Below are positions 52,601 through 63,256 of a DNA stretch of 64,000 nucleotides, one piece after another; position 1 is the first letter of the stretch, and the number at the start of each line of letters is the position of its first letter. Where the stretch lies: the NCBI RefSeq assembly GCF_036324505.1, contig NC_086351.1, positions 3,482,001 through 3,546,000 of the forward strand, read 5' to 3'. A program made the translations under genes and the position numbers. The notes under the pieces are model-generated. The model was not told where the DNA came from, did no database searches, and saw nothing but the letters and a program-made list of their open reading frames with translations. Source of the DNA: Eleginops maclovinus (Eukaryota; Chordata; Actinopteri; Perciformes; Eleginopidae).

Positions 52601-55600
52601 CTCCCACCTGGACCAGAGGAACACTTATGTGAGAATGCTGTTCATTGACTACAGTTCAGCATTCAACACCATTGTGCCCTCCAAGCTCATCATTAAGCTC
52701 AGGGACCTTGGGCTCAACAGCGCCCTCTGTGACTGGATCATGAGCTTCCTGACGGGCAGATCCCAGGCAGTGCGGATGGGGAACATCACATCCTCCACCT
52801 TGACCCTCAACACCGGAGCCCCTCAGGGTTGTGTGCTCAGCCCTCTCCTCTACTCCCTGTTCACGCACGACTGCGTGGCCACACACAGCTCCAACACCAT
52901 CATCAAGTTTGCTGACGACACGACCGTCATCGGCCTGATCACAGACGGCGACGAGACGGCGTACAGAGAGGAGGTCAGAGCCCTGACATCTTGGTGCCAG
53001 GACAACAACCTCCATCTCAACGTCAGCAAAACAAAGGAGCTGATTGTGGACTACAGGAAGAGGCAGAGAGAGGCACACACACCCATCACCATCGACGGGA
53101 ATCCTGTGGAGAGAGTCAGCAGCTTCAGGTTCCTCGGGGTAAACATCAGTGAGGACCTGACATGGACACATCACACCAGGGTCATATCCAAGACGGCTCG
53201 ACAGCGGCTCTTCTTCCTCCGCAGGCTGCGGAAGTTCAACATGGACTCCAGGATACTCTGCAACTTCTACAGGTGCACCATCGAGAGTATCCTGACTGGC
53301 TGCATCACCGCCTGGTATGGCAGTTGCACCGCCCTCAACCGTAAGACTCTACAGAGGGTGGTGAAAACTGCTCAGCACATCACCAGGACGGAGTTGCCAT
53401 CCATGGAGGACCTCTACACCCAGCGGTGTAGGAAGAAGGCCGGTAGGATATTAAAGGACCCCCATCACCCCAGCAACAATCTGTTCTGTCTGCTGCCGTC
53501 TGGCAGACGGTACCGCAGCATCCGGACCAAGACCACCAGACTCAGAGACAGTTTTATACCACAGGCTATAAGACTACTGAACTCCTGAGCTCTGTGAATG
53601 TCTACTCACATCTTTTTATAGTACACACATACATATATATATATATATTATACACATCTGCCATACATATCTGTTTATAGTACACATATCTATATATTAT
53701 ACATATCTGCCATATACATCTGTTATACATAATATATGCATCTGTCCATACCTCCGCATTCAACAGTGTAAAGTGTTTAAATACTTTCAATGTATTCCAC
53801 ATATGTATATATTTCACATCCTCAAATCTTTATTGTTGTTACTGTAAATATTCTTCTCTCTTTTTGCACTATTTTATTTATCTTATTTGCACCATGTATG
53901 TTGAGTTGTTGGAGGAGCACGCGACATAAGATTTTCATTGCCAACATATACGCTGTATCTGCTGTGCATATGACCAATAAAGCCTTGAACCTTGAACCTT
54001 GAACCTTGAACCTGACAGAAACGCCTCCATTGGACTTCTTTGTTTACTTCTGTAAGATGGTGACGTCACTATGTAACACTCGCACTTCTATTAACTAGCG
54101 CTCCAACACATTGTACGTGACAGCCTAAGGGTCTGGACATCTCTAAGCGGTTGACCAATCACAACAGAGCCGGCCAGCTAACCAATCAGAGCAGACTGGG
54201 CTCTGGTTTCAGACAGAGGGTGAAAAGAGGTGCTGCAGCACAGGCAGTATGAGAAACATAAAGAGCTTTATGAACATTAAAGCATGGAGACATGTCCCAG
54301 GAGAGACAGAAAATATGAACCTGGAAATGATCATAGTCTGTCCTCTTTAAGAACCTTTAAGGGCTTAGTTAGGCTGTCAATTATATAAACTCTCAATATT
54401 TTAATGTGAAAACATTTTGGGGGCTCTTTTCTCTCTTTGGCTGCTTTGCTGTGTTGCCTAAATTGACCCTTTGTCAGACATGAATTACTCACCTTGTGTT
54501 TCTTTCAAAAACAGAAACATTTCTCAATTAGTTGAAGTGCGTGGAAGCTTAGTTTACAAACACCATTCACACATGTCCCATTTATCCAGTCTTGTGCTCT
54601 CTGCTTCGCCAAATGCATTTCCACTAAAACCATAACATTCAAAACACTCCTGCATAAACTCTTCCGCTTGTGGAGGCGTGCTTTTCCTTCGTGCAATTAC
54701 TGTGTTTTAAACATTAAGCTCTTTGTGAAAATGTGTTTGGGAAGTAGCGAGCACACGACTGGATAAGTGGGACGTGGATGATACTGCACAGGTTGTAAGA
54801 GAGTTGTTTTTCTCTTTATGAATTCAAGATAACAAAGATAGAGTTTGGTATACAAATGGTCTTTTTTTGGGTGGAAAAAAATCTGTGCACCTGAGGTCTC
54901 TGTGTATGAATGCTGGCGGTTCTCTCCAGCACTGATTGGTCTCCGGCTCAAGGAGACAGTTATCGACATGGACCGGATGAGACAGGTCCAGCCTGCCCTC
55001 TTGATCACCTGAGGACAGAAAACATCAGAAAAAAAACGATGTTACTTCCGGAAAACACATAACCCTACCAAATTCTGAGAAACCGTGTAGTTGTCTTTTT
55101 GCTAAATTGAAAACCCAATCACATTTCCATCCGCTAGTACTGATGAGAGAGAGGTGAGTTGTAAATAATGTTGGTGTTACCTGCGATAGCACTGCGGCAG
55201 ACCAGGTGAGTGAAAGATGTGTAGAGAGTAGAGGGGCTCCTGAAGTACGAGTGCAGCAGGACCTTCGCTCTCTCCCCCAGCTCGTATAACAGCCGGGCGT
55301 CTGTTTGGTTCACCATATCATCCTGAGCCAACTGGGAGGGAAGATAATCTTTAAAAAACACCAGCTTTGTACATGATGTTCACTAATATATAATGATGCT
55401 TCGTTCTTTCATTTATCCAGCTTTAGTTAGTTCATTTTGAGTACAGGTTATTCAGGTTTGCTCTAAAACACTTGATGCTTTTGAAGGTTTGGTCACTTTT
55501 TATAGTTTATTTAGCTGAATAATAATTGACCTCTGAAGGGTCAGCACTTTTCTGAGTTGTCTCATAAAATTAATGATCTGACACAATATGATACGGCTTC

Positions 55601-58600
55601 TGAGGACTTTTTACCCTAAACTGACGAATACATAATAGTTGACTGGAAACAATATTTGACTTTCTTTTATATGATTATTAAACAGACTTGTTTTTTATGT
55701 ATTTAGGTTTAATTTTGTAGACTTTTTACAATTTTCCTTCTTAACTCAATTATTTTCTTTACTATTATTGTTTAATACCAAGAAAACACCATACCTGTAA
55801 ATTTGTGTTGTTCTATTAGTTTGCCATCACTGTTTAATTAATATAATTTCTCTATACCATTGTGAGTTTTATCATTATATAAGGGGAGGCTTTAAAAAAA
55901 GGCCAGTGGGTTTTATTATCTGTATATTAATATCTGTCAATTACAATTATCATTAAGTCTGATTCAATTATTTGTCTGTGCATTTTGTAGGATGTGCTGT
56001 ATGGTGGTGTATTTATATAAAGTATAACGTCTAACGCAATAAAAACACGCCTCCTGTTCTCCCACCTTCACAGCCCTGAGGACGGTCAGGCCCTCGAACG
56101 TCTCATGAGGCGTGTGCGGAGATCGCCGCCCCCGGTAACCATCTCCGATAGATGCCGCAGACTATCAGAGACGAGAAGAAACGACAGGTGAGTGTTCCCG
56201 TTTCTACCTGAGAAGACTCTTTAACCACGTGGACCTTACTGTTGCTAGCTGCAGTATCCTTTCACACTCCTTCTCAGTCATGACGCCGTCCAGAACTACA
56301 CGATTCGTCCCGTTTAAAACCGTGTCGTCCATGGTGATGGTCACACCCACCTGAGGAACCGGACCACCTGGAGGGAACACAGGTAAGAAACAATGAGAGA
56401 GGAAACGTTCATTGCTTAACTGGATTAAAACAAGGACTGATTGTCTCACCCGCATAAAATCCACTGTCATCCACTTCCTCCTTCTTCTCTCCCTCTCCAA
56501 TTTTCACATTTATTTTCTCTTTTACGGCTCTGAAAATAAAAACGACACTAAGTTTAAGTCACATGCACTTCTACAAAAGCTCTTCCAACCAACAGGATGT
56601 ATTTCTTTCCTTCCTACCTCCAATTATCCCTCAGTGATTCAGGCACCACATCTTCCGGAGTCCAAAGATCCTGAACAGAAAGCACTCATTAAATCTGTGG
56701 GTGGTTTTTGCGGATTTAAATGGTGATCATTTGTCTCAGTACTTACTGGGTCTATGAAACTGAAGTCAAGGTTCTCCATGCCGAAATACAGAAGCTTCTT
56801 CTCATCTAAAGCACGGTTAATATATCTGACAATCTCCTGTGGGACAAAACATGGAGGCAGAATGAACAAAAGTAAGCAAATGAAAAATATATCGAACATC
56901 TTTGTGTCTTAAATGACTAAACAGTGATTCCTCTCTTATTTTTTCCAGTAGAAACATGATATAAACTTGAATTACTGCCACCATAGAGATGGATTTAATG
57001 TAATCTGATATACAGTGGTATGCAAAAGTTTGGGCACCCCTTAGGAAAACCACTGCATCAGTTTGTCACTTGCTGAGCTTTTGAAGCAGCAACTTCATTT
57101 TAACATATGTTATACCTTATGGTAACAGAAACATCTCAGTAGTGAAATAACTTTTATTGGTCAAACAGAAACATGTTTATGTGCATTCAAACAAAAATAG
57201 GCATGTGCATAAATTTGGGCACCCCTAAGAAATAATTCCATTAATATTTAGTATTGCCTCCTTTTGCTGCAATAACGGCCTGTAGACGCCTCCTGTAGCC
57301 ACAGACAAGTCCCTTAAGCCTGGCAGGTGGTATTTTGGCCCATTCTTCCACACAAAACGTCTCCAGTTCAGTCAGGTTTCTTGGCCTCCGTGCATGGACA
57401 GCCTTCTTCAAATAAATCCATACATTTTCAATGATGTTAAGGTCTGGGGACTGGGATGGCCATTCCAGAACATTGTACCTGTGCTTCTGCATGAATTCCT
57501 TGGTGGATTTTGATCGGTGCTTAGGATCATTGTCCTGCTGAAAAATCCAACCCCGGCGTAGCTTCAACTTTGTGACTGACTCTAGAACATTCTTGTCAAG
57601 AATCTCCTGGTACTGTAAGGAATTCATGTGGCCCTCAACTTTAACAAGTTTTCCAGTACCTGTGCTAGCCACACAGCCCCATAACATGATAGATCCTCCA
57701 CCAAATTTTACAGTGGGCAACAAGTTCTTTTCATTGAATGCAGTGTGTTTTTTTCGCCATGCATACCTGTTCATGTTATGACCAAATAACTCAATCTTGG
57801 TCTCATCTGACCACAGTATTTTGTTCCAAAATGCTTCTGGCTTGTCCAGATGTGCTTTTGCATACCTCATGCGACTCTTCTTGTGATTAACACTCAGGAA
57901 AGGCTTTTTGCACATCACCCTTCCAATGAGCTCTTCCTGGTGCAAAGTACGCTGGATTGTGGAACGGTGAACAACTACACCATCAGCAGCCAGATGTTGT
58001 TGTAGTTCTCTGGAGGTGGTCTGTGGCTTCTCTGTGACCATTTTCACCATCCTTCGCCTGTGCCTTTCCCCTATTTTTGTCGGCCTACCACATCTTTCCT
58101 TCACACGGACTGTTCCTGTGGCCTTCCATTTCACAACTACGTTTCTGACTGTGGAGACAGACAGTTTAAACCTGTCAGATAATTTTTTGTACCCTTCTCC
58201 TAATTTATAATGTTGGATTATCTTAGCTTTCAGGTCAGTGGAGAGTTGTTTTGAGGTCCCCATCTTGCCACTCCCTAAGAAAGAACCTAGGCCAGGCACA
58301 GCCAGCTATTACCTATGTTAAATAGCCTTTTTCATGATTGGTTCCACCTGTCTTTGTAATTGAAGGTCTAATGAGCTAATCAAAGCAATTTTGTGCAGCA
58401 ACCTGTCAGCTATAAATCCGTACAGGTGTTGAAATGAATGCTATTTATAAGGGTGCCCAAACTTTTGCACATCCCATTTTTTGCATTTTATTTTATTATA
58501 ATAAAACTATGTAATGCTACCCTAAGAATTTTGGTCTGGAAAACACTAAAACGTCTACATCTTTGTAGGAAAACAAATGTTGTTGCTGTGATCTTCTATT

Positions 58601-61600
58601 ATAAAGGAAAAGCAAATTGTCATGAAATCTCAGAGGGGTGCCCAAACTTTTGCATACCACTGTACCTGAGCAGGCTCAGTGCCCTGTGACTCTGTGTCTC
58701 CTCCTAGTGTCTCAGAGTAGAGCTGCAGGTTGTCTAAGAAGTCCTGGTCCGAGGGGTAGAAGAGGAGCAGAGAGCGCAGCGTCTGCACGGCTCCACTGAC
58801 ATCACCAGCTGCAGGGAAGCAGAGATGCAAAATTAGAAGGAGTGGTGCCTAAAGGCTTGAGAATGATTGTGGTGTGATGCAAACTTCCCTGTGTAGTATT
58901 TTAAACATACATGAAAACAGCATTCATTTGTTCATGGTATTAAAAACCTTGTTAGCTATGTATATTCCTGCATATTTACAAGCTAACAACAAGACCAGAT
59001 TCAATGGACATCAATGTGTTTGCATTCTTTGCCAGTAATGCTTTTTGGATGTAAATTACATTACCTTACATTGAATTTGATTTAGCTGTTGCTTTTCTCC
59101 AAAGCAAATTACAATAAGTGCATTTAACCATGATGAAACAAACAAAAAAAAAGCAAATTATCTGCAGGTACATTTTCAATAAGCCAATGGCTTCGAATAA
59201 GCGAAAGCTTTTAAGTGCTATCTACAGAAGACAGATGTTTATGTTATATTTCGGTCAAGGTGCAAAGAAAGCAGATTGTTTTTCAGGCCGTGACATTAGA
59301 TGTGTAGACTTTCTGCTGTCCTGACATCTATTGGGAGCTCCTTTAAACATTTTGGAGCCAGGATAGCAAACAGGTGTGTTTTTGTTGAGGGAGTAGCAAA
59401 CACACAGCATTAGAACATTAAATGATAGTCAGCTTGACCCCCAGACCCTGACCTTTAAACTGTGCGATGTGCAGATTCTCCAGCTGTGTGGGCAGGAAGT
59501 CCTCCTGAGATGAAATCCTCCCGGGTCTCGTTGCTACCTGAGTCACACAGGACTGCCGGCATGAGAGCAGAGAGAGGGAAAGATCTAGAAGGAAAAGAAA
59601 CAAATGACAGCAATGAATTCCTCTCTGTTCATGCAGAAAGGTAAAACCTAAATCTAGGGTTCTTTTGTTGTTGTTGTTGTTGTTGTTTACCTGCAGCCTT
59701 CTCATATGCGCTCTTACTACTGTCCACTCCCCGGTCCTCTGGCAGCCGTTGGGAGGCCATCTCACACTGCAGCCTGCACTCGTCTGTCTGCCGCAGCGTT
59801 TCATTCACACAATCTTTCCATTTCTCTGTAGCTTTAAGCCAGTCAGAGGAGGCCTCGTACTGAACTGCAGAATCATACAGGACCTGCGTTTTAAGACAAG
59901 AAAAGGGAGAACAAATGAAGGTGTAAGAAGATGCTGCTTTTATTCAGATCTGTTCAGAGTGGAAACATTGTGAGGCATGCTATAACACGGATAATTCAAG
60001 CCCATTTCAAACAAGTCTATTCGTGTAATAACAAGTGTGTCTAAACAAAAAATTAGTTGCTCAGGCAGAATAAATACATCCAGGGTTTGTTAAGATGGTT
60101 ATATAAGAGAGAGTGAAGGTGAGGGAGAGGAATTCAGTCCCTCGGGCCATGGCTGTCTTCCCACATCTCCAATATATTTCTCAACAGCAGAGAGACTGCA
60201 CTATTTCTCCAATTGATGTGGATAGATTGGCGCTGTTTATCCAAATAAAATGATGTAAATAAACATAATTCTATGATGAACTCTTTATGGTAATATATTA
60301 CACACTATTCTCTGTCTATCCTTTTGTATGAAAGCCCTGAGAGGCAAGTGAATGTTTTCATTATCCATTTCTTCATTGGATATAAACACTTTTCTTTCTG
60401 ATGTTTATGCCTTAAAAAGGATTGAGGGTTTCCCCGGATAATGTCTTTAAGAGTCTTGAATAAATATTTACATGAGAAACACGATAAAGGTTTTGCAAGG
60501 TAATTTTTCTATGTTTATTATTTCCATCTGTAAACAGGTGGAGAAAAATAAAGCTGGTGAATATTTTGTTTTTGATGTTGTGGTGATACTTGTTTTGCCC
60601 TAAAGAGGCTGCAGTGGACCACTACCCTTGGTGCTAAATAGGACAAACATTCATGATTTCCCTCGTGAGTTACTCTGTCATTTCAATGCTTGTAGTCCTT
60701 TGTGAACATTGGCTAGTGGTGAAGTACAGCCTCTTGTGGCCAAAATGAGGATTGCAACAACACCCAACAAAAATGAATTAGAGAAAATGTAATACGTTTT
60801 TTACAGATGAAAAAAATAGTTTCTTATAAAAAATATCCTGGCAAACTTTTGTTAACCCATTCTTAAGTCATAAACAAGGGAGATAACAATTGGAATCAAT
60901 TGGGAGCTCTACCTTTGCCATATTAAGTGCATGTATTTGTAAATGTACAAGACAAACAGTGGAGTGCATGGATATTCAATTACGTTTATGGAAATACAAA
61001 CGTTGCAGTTGTACAAAAACCTACTGAGCTACTCTGTATTAGTCAACAAATGTTATCCCTGCTTCCTCACCCAGTGTTTCTCATTCTCCAGCTCTCTGTC
61101 CTGGAAGGCCTCCTCTGTCACTCCCTCCATCCTTCTGTACTTCTCTATGTTGTTCCTCATCTCCAAGTGACTGGGATTGGCCACAAAGTAGGTATGAGCT
61201 GCAGACGCCGCCTTCTGCAACTTTTCCAGCTGATGTGCAGAATGAGGAGAGAATTATGTTAGAGAATCACAGCTAAGACTCTGAGCTGTATGCATGTATC
61301 ATTGAGCTGTTTCATGAGAAATGAACTGGTATTATTATGTCATAGATCTATACCTTGTAGTAAATGACCTGCAGGAAGTTGTAAGGGTTGCGAGATCCGA
61401 ATTCATACTCTATGTCGGTGGATACGGGTTGTTGAGCTGCAGGTGAGACCGAGCGTCCGACACAGAACCGCAGACATTCAGCTCTCTGCTGAACCCAATC
61501 CAAGGTCCAGAGATCCTGCAGACTCCCCTTCTCAGAGTCTAACAACACACCAAACATTAGTTATTCTTTCAAGTGAAATATGCTGTACCATGCAACATTG

Positions 61601-62385
61601 TCCATCCATTATACAAAAGATACTAATTTCTAAATTATAAAAGTAGTGTTTGCATCGTCAACAATTTGAGTTTATACGTGTATGCACTTTCAACCTTTTC
61701 AAGTCAGCTTTTAAAAGGAGAAGCAGTCGAATAAAGAGGTTAGTTTTTATCACAGGGTGAATTGTTTTTTTTTTGGCAGATGCTCCATTTTAAGATAAAA
61801 TAAGAAATATTTATACAAACATAAGAAGTTAAACTAAACTAAAAATGTGCAATAAAGAATAAAACATAAGTAAATACTTACACAATATTATAATTTAATG
61901 AAAAAATGTGCAAACAGTTTACATTTGAATCATCATCAATCAAAATGCAATAGAAATAAGAAGTAAAATGAAAAGGTGCACATATTTAACAGCGATAAAT
62001 ATGTAAAATGTTGCATTTAAGCCCACATGCCATATGAATATATATTTGCATCAATCTTGAATTATTTGAGCGTATTGAGTACCTTACCCAGTCTATTGAA
62101 TGCCTCTCTCCCTGCTTCCCCACAGTCCTCATGACATTGCCTGCGGACCCGGGACAGGGACTCCTTGGTCAGGATGGCTTTCTCCAGCAGCGCCGCAGCC
62201 TTCACCCACTCCTCACCGAAATACGACCGAACCCCGGTGTAGTACAAGAAGTCATACGGCTGCAGCAGGGACAACACATTAGCGCTGCCTCTACCTGGGG
62301 TTGCTGAGGTGAAACTAAGTAATGTTATTAATACAAAATGAAACGCCACGTATACAGTGAGATGATCAGACTGCAGCAGCGCCAT
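49671..62385 (-). CDS. p3h3: Prolyl 3-hydroxylase 3 (16 coding exons, 737 aa)
   Basis: ER-resident 2-oxoglutarate/Fe(II) dioxygenase of the leprecan family, which acts on procollagen; mammalian P3H3 works with SC65 and lysyl hydroxylase 1. Exons in transcript order: 62088-62385, 61354-61538, 61071-61229, 59691-59883, 59453-59584, 58666-58808, 56747-56836, 56618-56670, 56450-56529, 56240-56367, 56066-56161, 55181-55331, 54891-55008, 51192-51267, 50970-51110, 49671-49841; phases agree throughout. A signal peptide covers about residues 1-29. The four CX3C motifs of the family are C84/C88, C121/C125, C250/C254 and C287/C291 in the TPR-like N-terminal half. The catalytic domain has H583-x-D585 and H655 as iron ligands, with R665 as the likely 2-oxoglutarate contact. 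It ends in RDEL, an ER-retrieval signal. Length matches human P3H3 (736 aa). P3H1 and P3H2 were considered; gnb3 and usp5 as neighbours favour P3H3. Confidence 0.94.
51381..53588 (+). CDS. LINE ORF2 remnant: endonuclease C-terminal part plus reverse transcriptase
   Basis: An open frame of about 735 codons with no internal stop. The start codon of the open stretch (51360) lies in the flanking repeat, so the true N-terminus is missing. Endonuclease motifs near the start are AGDFNRANM and LDHVYTPF. Reverse transcriptase blocks follow: APGPDGIPGRALK, DYRPVALTSIIMKCFERL, FIDYSSAFNTIVP, TGAPQGCVLSPLLYSLFTHD and the catalytic FADDTTVIG (about 52909). The C-terminal part has LLPSGRRYRSIRTKTTRLRD and a final SFIPQAIRLLNS. 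The missing 5' half means it cannot encode a complete ORF2, but the open frame suggests a recent insertion. Confidence 0.92.
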   Translation, partial: NTLQRNFLSDKLPDRTETSRPEAAFIVAGDFNRANMKKVLPKYYQHVSCPTRGGNTLDHVYTPFRHGYKALPRPPFGKSDHISLLLLPVYRQRLKRDRPVTRTVQRWSEQSDSALRHCFGITEWCVFEEDDINTHTDAVICYIGKCIDDVVPRITVRTFPNEKPWINGEVRAKLKARAIAHSGGDLDEYRNSRYALRRAISSAKRQYRDKVESNYKGSNARNMWSGLKTITDYKRTTSGAEEVSASLPDELNTFYARFEKPPAVEAPKAQDPCSLVLTSADVCRSLKRINTHRAPGPDGIPGRALKVCAVQLADVFTDIFNRSLLQSVVPTCFKESIIVPVPKKTKPICLNDYRPVALTSIIMKCFERLVKTFITSSLPDSLDPLQFAYRANRSTDDAISLTLHTALSHLDQRNTYVRMLFIDYSSAFNTIVPSKLIIKLRDLGLNSALCDWIMSFLTGRSQAVRMGNITSSTLTLNTGAPQGCVLSPLLYSLFTHDCVATHSSNTIIKFADDTTVIGLITDGDETAYREEVRALTSWCQDNNLHLNVSKTKELIVDYRKRQREAHTPITIDGNPVERVSSFRFLGVNISEDLTWTHHTRVISKTARQRLFFLRRLRKFNMDSRILCNFYRCTIESILTGCITAWYGSCTALNRKTLQRVVKTAQHITRTELPSMEDLYTQRCRKKAGRILKDPHHPSNNLFCLLPSGRRYRSIRTKTTRLRDSFIPQAIRLLNS
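51381..54012 (+). mobile_element. 5'-truncated non-LTR retrotransposon (CR1/Rex1-like LINE)
   Basis: It begins inside the endonuclease domain and runs through reverse transcriptase to a 3' UTR with local AT-rich duplications (53616-53735). It ends at AATAAAGCC and four tandem CCTTGAA units (53983-54012). A short tandem-repeat tail instead of poly(A) is typical of CR1/L2-type elements. It lies antisense to p3h3 within an intron and splits a MITE-like repeat whose halves flank it. The clade is inferred from motif style, not a search. Confidence 0.93.
57013..58662 (-). mobile_element. Tc1/mariner-type DNA transposon with complete transposase, TA target duplication
   Basis: The ends are perfect inverted repeats starting CAGTGGTATGCAAAAGTTTG, flanked by TA at 57011-57012 and 58663-58664. 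Each end has an outer and an inner copy of the TTTGGGCACCC-type motif (about 57030 and 57211 on the left; about 58448 and 58632 on the right), so the inverted repeats are of the IR/DR kind, about 220 bases long. The 1,650-base element lies in a p3h3 intron in the same orientation as the gene. Confidence 0.97.
57241..58263 (-). CDS. Tc1-like transposase, apparently intact (340 aa)
   Basis: DDE-family transposase that would cut and paste its element at TA sites. I start at MGTSKQLSTDLKAK, giving 340 aa, the usual Tc1-like length; the open frame extends 12 codons further upstream to 58299. An N-terminal paired-like helix-turn-helix (about residues 1-110) includes the linker GRPTKI. The catalytic triad is D153 (ILWSDETKI), D244 (FQQDNDPKH) and E279 (PDLNIIENVW), which is DD34E spacing and the same numbering as known active Tc1-like enzymes. 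No stop or frameshift interrupts the frame, so the copy is young or selected. Transposition activity is not shown by sequence alone. Confidence 0.96.
   Translation of the reverse strand: MGTSKQLSTDLKAKIIQHYKLGEGYKKLSDRFKLSVSTVRNVVVKWKATGTVRVKERCGRPTKIGERHRRRMVKMVTEKPQTTSRELQQHLAADGVVVHRSTIQRTLHQEELIGRVMCKKPFLSVNHKKSRMRYAKAHLDKPEAFWNKILWSDETKIELFGHNMNRYAWRKKHTAFNEKNLLPTVKFGGGSIMLWGCVASTGTGKLVKVEGHMNSLQYQEILDKNVLESVTKLKLRRGWIFQQDNDPKHRSKSTKEFMQKHRYNVLEWPSQSPDLNIIENVWIYLKKAVHARRPRNLTELETFCVEEWAKIPPARLKGLVCGYRRRLQAVIAAKGGNTKY
59050..59420. repeat. Interspersed fish repeat in p3h3 intron
   Basis: TTTAGCTGTTGCTTTTCTCC and AAAGCAAATTACAATAAGTG resemble a widespread teleost repeat (TTTAGCTGACGCTTTTATCC type). 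Non-coding and diverged. Confidence 0.5.
61785..61985. repeat. AT-rich minisatellite related to 9740-10235
   Basis: It shares AACATAAGAAGTTAAA and AAAATGTGCAATAAAG phrases with the clstn3 intron array. It is in p3h3 intron 1. Confidence 0.55.
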
Positions 62386-63148
62386 GGTTTCAAGAAACCC
62401 CGAGAAGGAGAAGAGGAGGGACTATGGAAATACTGGAGAGAAAGTTTCCTCCCGTTTGTGGGAAAGTAGGCGCTTTCAAGTATAATTTCACATCATGTAT
62501 CTACAACTACACAACGTTAACGTCCCCTGCTGTTAATTTATTGTGTTTAATTACAACTAAATGTAACTTTTGTACTTTTTTTGAGGTCATCTTACCCAGA
62601 ACACGTCTTTAAGGGTTTAATTTCAGGCTCGTTAGGGTGCAGTTCCTCTTTGTGACCGCGAGAGGAAGCAGTGGGTTGACATCAACAGACATTACCGTAA
62701 GTATTCAAGTAGATATCAACAAAAGTGTATTTATATAGTGCATGTCATGCGACAGGCCAATATAATACACTATATGGCGTAGAATTGATGTCCTTCAAGA
62801 TAAAAAAAGACAACCATAATATATACTTCTTTTGAATTATTGAACTGAGTCCTCATACACAGACTTAAATGTGAGTAGTGACTTTGCTTTTCTATGCAAT
62901 GCGAATACTGCATTAGTAAATCACGGTTTTGCTGATATTCTAAGCATTACGGTAATGGTGTGCGAACAACTGAGTTCTTTCGGCCTTCGCTCAACACAAG
63001 GCAGCATCTCATGATTCATTCAGCCACACATAGACACCACAAGACGGGCTAGACAACAAACACTATCCGAGCCGGGAAATCAAGAGGCTGGGGGTCCAAC
63101 TCAGAGGAGCAAGTGTCCCACTAGAAAGGCGGAACTAGCTATCTAGTC
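62386..63148. promoter_or_regulatory. Shared p3h3/usp5 divergent promoter region
   Basis: The start codons of p3h3 (-) and usp5 (+) are 763 bases apart, head to head, with no other gene between. The usp5-proximal part (62930-63148) is richer in CpG. Where each transcript starts, and whether the promoter is truly shared, cannot be told from sequence. Confidence 0.5.
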
Positions 63149-63256
63149 ATGGCGGATGTTGGAGAGGTTTTGATGTCGGTTTTGTCCACAATTCGGGTTC
63201 CGAAGCCCGGGGACCGTGTCCACAAAGACGAATGCGCCTTGTCATTTTCCTCGCCG
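63149..63256 (+). CDS. usp5: Ubiquitin carboxyl-terminal hydrolase 5, first coding exon (36 aa)
   Basis: USP5 (isopeptidase T) disassembles free unanchored polyubiquitin chains in the cytosol. The exon reads MADVGEVLMSVLSTIRVPKP then [16 protein letters not shown] and ends at a GTGAGC donor in phase 0. This matches the human USP5 N-terminus ([23 protein letters not shown], part of the cryptic N-terminal zinc-finger region). Only this exon is in the window; the rest (ZnF-UBP, catalytic domain, two UBA domains) would lie to the right. USP13 is the paralogue to exclude; synteny with gnb3/p3h3 favours USP5. Confidence 0.92.

Larger units (their letters stand above)
51310..54351. mobile_element. 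MITE-like repeat, copy 3, split by the LINE
   Basis: Left part 51310-51380 (CCTGTAGTGTGTTATATAGG, TTTTTGTGCATG) and right part 54013-54351 (ACCAATCAGAGCAGACTGGG, CAGGCAGTATGAGAAACATA) match the unbroken copy at 2508-2760. The right end is GTCCTCTTTAAG, the reverse of the left end CTTAAAGAGGAC seen at copy 1, giving a 12-base terminal inverted repeat. Confidence 0.8.

Noticed and set aside
52656..53174. A 172-codon open frame on - within the LINE
   Set aside because: Antisense shadow of the reverse transcriptase frame.
63149..63256. USP13 instead of USP5
   Set aside because: The [16 protein letters not shown] stretch and the p3h3/gnb3/cdca3 neighbourhood fit USP5 better.
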